Assembly: GCA_023249635.1 (NCBI GenBank)
Contig: JAHFCH010000052.1
Span: 1 to 33,324, forward strand
Length of the DNA stretch: 33,324 nt
Source: Fibrobacterota bacterium
Lineage (GTDB): Bacteria > Fibrobacterota > Fibrobacteria > UBA11236
Direction of reading: 5' to 3'
In this document: positions 31,349 to 33,324 of the stretch, piece by piece
Position numbering within the stretch: position 1 is the stretch's first letter
Layout of the letters: each line of letters opens with the position of its first letter
Notes under the pieces: generated by a model
Databases searched by the model: none
What the model was told of the DNA's origin: nothing
What the model saw: only the letters and a program-made list of their open reading frames with translations
Position numbers and translations under genes: made by a program

Positions 31349-32152
31349 CTAGGCCGTCGGTCTGGAATACAGTACGTGGATCCAATTCGGCCGCGGGGAT
31401 AGGAACACCTGCTGGGCCCGCCGCAACCGATCGCCCAGCTTACCGGCCCCCCGCTGGAGCAGGGTGCGATGGGCCGGAGGAACCAGCTTGGCGCTGCAAT
31501 GGATGCAGCCTTCATCCTGGTCGTAGGTACCGTAGGGGTTACCGGCCAGATCGGTGAGCCAGGCGGAAACGGCGTTGGTACGATCCCGGTGCTCCCCCAC
31601 GAAGGCGATTTTCTCGACCTTGAGCTCGGGGAAGAGCATCTCCAGGTTCAATTCATTGAAGCTGTTGACGTGGCCCCAGGGCGGATTGTGGCCGCCGCAG
31701 GTCCGGCAGGTGGTGCGGTCCACGCGGATGTCCTGATCGTAGGGCACGCCGATGACCAGGAGTTTTGCCGTCACCCGTGAGAGCTCCGCGCAGGCGCGGC
31801 GCAGTTGGTGGGTGGGAATATGCTCGAGCACCTCCGCGCACAGCACCAGGTCGAAGGTCTGGTCGGGGAATTGCAGGCGCGTCACGTCCCCCTGCACGCA
31901 GGTTACGCCGGGATGGTCGAATTGGGGCAGCTCCAGATCCAGCGCCGTCACCGCAGCGTAGCGTTCGGCGAGCATGCGCGAGAGGAATCCGTCGCGGGCG
32001 CCGATGTCCAGGGCGGTTTGGCCTTCGCCCGGCACCAAGCGGAACAGATCGCGGATGCGTTCGCGCTCCCGTTGCGAATTGCGATAGGCCGTCATGGCCG
32101 GATCAGCTTCCGTCAATTGCGCCAGCGCGCTGATCCGTTCCAAGGCATCCAT
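31349..32152 (-). CDS. Class I SAM-dependent methyltransferase
   Basis: The 267-residue protein has motif I 'ALDIGARDGFLSRML' at about 47-61, 'VTALDLELP' as the acidic motif II, and 'FDLVLCAEVLEHIP', a hallmark of the Methyltransf_11-type fold. Two Cys pairs, 'CRTCGGHNPPWGH' and 'CIHC', are in the C-terminal half and might bind a metal or be structural. Its substrate is unknown; with glycan genes on all sides, methylation of a sugar or of a lipid-linked intermediate is likely. ATG 32152 has GGAAGGG about 12 bp upstream, a wide spacing, so the start is reasonable but not certain. It heads a minus-strand series with the C-methyltransferase, SDR and Ugd, divergent from the beta-helix gene. Confidence 0.82.
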   Translation of the reverse strand: MDALERISALAQLTEADPAMTAYRNSQRERERIRDLFRLVPGEGQTALDIGARDGFLSRMLAERYAAVTALDLELPQFDHPGVTCVQGDVTRLQFPDQTFDLVLCAEVLEHIPTHQLRRACAELSRVTAKLLVIGVPYDQDIRVDRTTCRTCGGHNPPWGHVNSFNELNLEMLFPELKVEKIAFVGEHRDRTNAVSAWLTDLAGNPYGTYDQDEGCIHCSAKLVPPAHRTLLQRGAGKLGDRLRRAQQVFLSPRPNWIHVLYSRPTA

Positions 32153-32403
32153 CGGCTACCGAACCCTTCCCCCCACTACTTTAAGCACGCATGAGATAAT
32201 TAATGCAACAGGCATAATCCAGTGCTTTTCCGAATGGAAACGCATTCGCATTCCCGGCATTGCGGTTCTGGGGCATCTTTCCCGGTACGCCCGGAAATAC
32301 CGTTCCGAAATCGTTCCCAAAATACGTCGGTGGTTTTTACGATTTCGTGGCATACTCTTTTGTGCCATACTGGTAACAGGATCCGTACTCCCGGGAAGGA
32401 TGT
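32153..32403. other. AT-richer divergent intergenic region
   Basis: These 251 bp separate the divergent methyltransferase and beta-helix genes and must carry both promoters. An imperfect direct repeat, GTGGCATACT (32347-32356) and GTGCCATACT (32362-32371), contains two CATACT boxes that resemble -10 elements; no good -35 is visible. It could be an operator or part of the beta-helix promoter. Confidence 0.4.
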
Positions 32404-33324
32404 ATGCGCTCGAACCGAATCGCGATGGTTTTCACAAAAGGATACGCTCCCGCCTTCTTGATTATTCTGGCGGGTGTCGGAGGCAGCGGGACCGCGGCCC
32501 GCACCTTGACGGTAGGTCCCAACCAGGCGTTCAGCAAACCCAGCCTGGCGGCCTCGGCGGCCCAAGACGGGGATACCGTACTCTTTGACGCCGCCGTCTT
32601 CGCCGGGGATGCCGCCACCTGGTCCGCCGACCGGCTTACCCTGCGCGCAGCCTCCCGCTACGCCCACATGCGGGCCGATGGGGCCCAGGCCGGGGGCAAA
32701 GGCACCTGGGTCATCACCGGGGATGATTGCCGCGTGGAGAACATCGAATTCTCCGGCGCCAAGGCGCCCGACGGCAACGGCGCCGGCATCCGCCAGGAAG
32801 GTCTCAACCCTTTCATCACCCATTGTTATTTCCACGACAATGAGAACGGCATCCTGACCGGAGCGGCCAAGAGCGAAATCGTGATCGAATACTCAGTCTT
32901 CACGGCCAACGGCGCCGGCGACGGCTACACGCATAACATGTACATAGGCGACGTCTCCAGCTTTACCTTGCGCTATTGCCATACCCAAAAGGCCAAGGTG
33001 GGGCACAACATCAAGAGCCGCGCGGCCGTGAACTTCATCTCCTACAACCTTTCCGACAACGGCGGCGACGGCGCCTCGAGCTATGAACTGGATATGCCCA
33101 ACGGAGGCTCGGCCTACGTGATCGGGAACGTGTTCCAGCAAAGCGCGGCCACGGAGAATCCCACCCTGCTCGCCTACGGCGAAGAGGGATTGACGCATCC
33201 CGGCAAGGAACTCTATGTAGTGAACAATACCTTCGTGAACGATCGGGCTTCCGGAGGCACCTTCATCTCCATCGCCGCGGGCACGACGGCCGCCAAGGTG
33301 CAGAACAATCTTTTCGTGGGCGGC
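32404..33324 (+). CDS. Secreted right-handed parallel beta-helix protein, polysaccharide-lyase-like (3' partial)
   Basis: The frame is open from ATG 32404 to the window end (307 residues) with no stop. GGGAAGGA lies 3 bp upstream; in-frame ATG 32425 is the alternative. The N-terminus 'YAPAFLIILAGVGGSGTAA' is a signal peptide. From 'LTVGPNQAFSKPSLAASAAQDGDTV' it follows the layout of secreted beta-helix proteins ('P..F.tp..A...A..GD.V.f'). Coil repeats follow: 'CRVENIEFSGAKAPDGNGAGI', 'FITHCYFHDNENGIL', 'IVIEYSVFTANGAGDGYTHNMYI', 'VGHNIKSRAAVNFISYNLSDN', 'LYVVNNTFVND' and 'AKVQNNLFVGG'. Such proteins include polysaccharide lyases, epimerases (AlgG/AlgE-like) and glycosidases. The Asp/His/Asn-rich coils fit but a catalytic set cannot be fixed. 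It is a third potential uronan-acting protein in the locus. Confidence 0.8.
   Translation, partial: MRSNRIAMVFTKGYAPAFLIILAGVGGSGTAARTLTVGPNQAFSKPSLAASAAQDGDTVLFDAAVFAGDAATWSADRLTLRAASRYAHMRADGAQAGGKGTWVITGDDCRVENIEFSGAKAPDGNGAGIRQEGLNPFITHCYFHDNENGILTGAAKSEIVIEYSVFTANGAGDGYTHNMYIGDVSSFTLRYCHTQKAKVGHNIKSRAAVNFISYNLSDNGGDGASSYELDMPNGGSAYVIGNVFQQSAATENPTLLAYGEEGLTHPGKELYVVNNTFVNDRASGGTFISIAAGTTAAKVQNNLFVGG

Noticed and set aside
1-33324. PEP-CTERM sorting signals expected with an exosortase-A-like gene set
   Set aside because: The C-termini of the signal-peptide proteins that end in the window were read; none has the Pro-Glu-Pro, transmembrane, Arg-cluster pattern. The protein at 32404 is cut by the window edge, so its end is unknown.

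Overview
This is a GC-rich bacterial chromosome window. It is dominated by an exopolysaccharide or cell-surface glycan locus, interleaved with large secreted proteins. Several exported proteins end in a beta-sandwich tail with an 'F-D-x-x-G-R' type motif, as seen in Fibrobacterota and other FCB-group bacteria. Others carry Ca-binding 'DxDNDG' loops. Fibrobacterota or a neighbouring FCB lineage is my best guess, but no marker gene (rRNA, ribosomal protein) is present to prove it. I saw no tRNA, rRNA, IS element, prophage or CRISPR array.

Layout. 1-1170 is the 3' end of a secreted Ig-repeat/LamG-like protein. 1204-2991 (-) is an asparagine-synthase-like protein without the catalytic Cys. 3155-8273 (+) is a translationally coupled trio: a PL1-type pectate lyase, a lyase-like RIFT-barrel protein and a Kelch-like propeller. 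8314-9417 (-) is a polysaccharide deacetylase, divergent from the central operon. That operon, 9507-19183 (+), encodes a Cys-less amidotransferase, an acyl carrier protein, two alpha/beta-hydrolases, an AMP-forming acyl ligase, a PLP decarboxylase, a glycosyltransferase and a secreted propeller protein. Most junctions overlap or nearly abut. The set matches, family by family, the accessory genes known beside exosortase A (EpsH/XrtA) in EPS clusters, but neither an exosortase nor a PEP-CTERM protein is in the window.

19187-19477 (-) is a 5'-truncated VapC-type PIN toxin remnant. 19491-21686 (-) is an RCC1-repeat secreted protein. 21857-25975 (-) is an operon of a Cys-containing amidotransferase, a Wzx-like flippase and a PIG-L deacetylase. 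26186-27256 (+) is an unrecognised protein with a duplicated Cys-rich domain. 27332-32152 (-) carries UDP-glucose dehydrogenase, a UDP-glucuronate-decarboxylase-like SDR and two SAM methyltransferases. A striking heptamer-repeat hairpin sits between the SDR gene and the first methyltransferase. From 32404 (+) a secreted parallel beta-helix protein runs off the window.

Working model (inference). Ugd and the SDR supply uronic acid and possibly pentose nucleotide sugars, and the methyltransferases, deacetylases and glycosyltransferase tailor the glycan. The ACP/ligase/decarboxylase/amidotransferase module makes an acyl or amide decoration, and Wzx flips the lipid-linked unit. Secreted lyases and propeller or Ig-repeat proteins trim or bind the polymer outside the cell.
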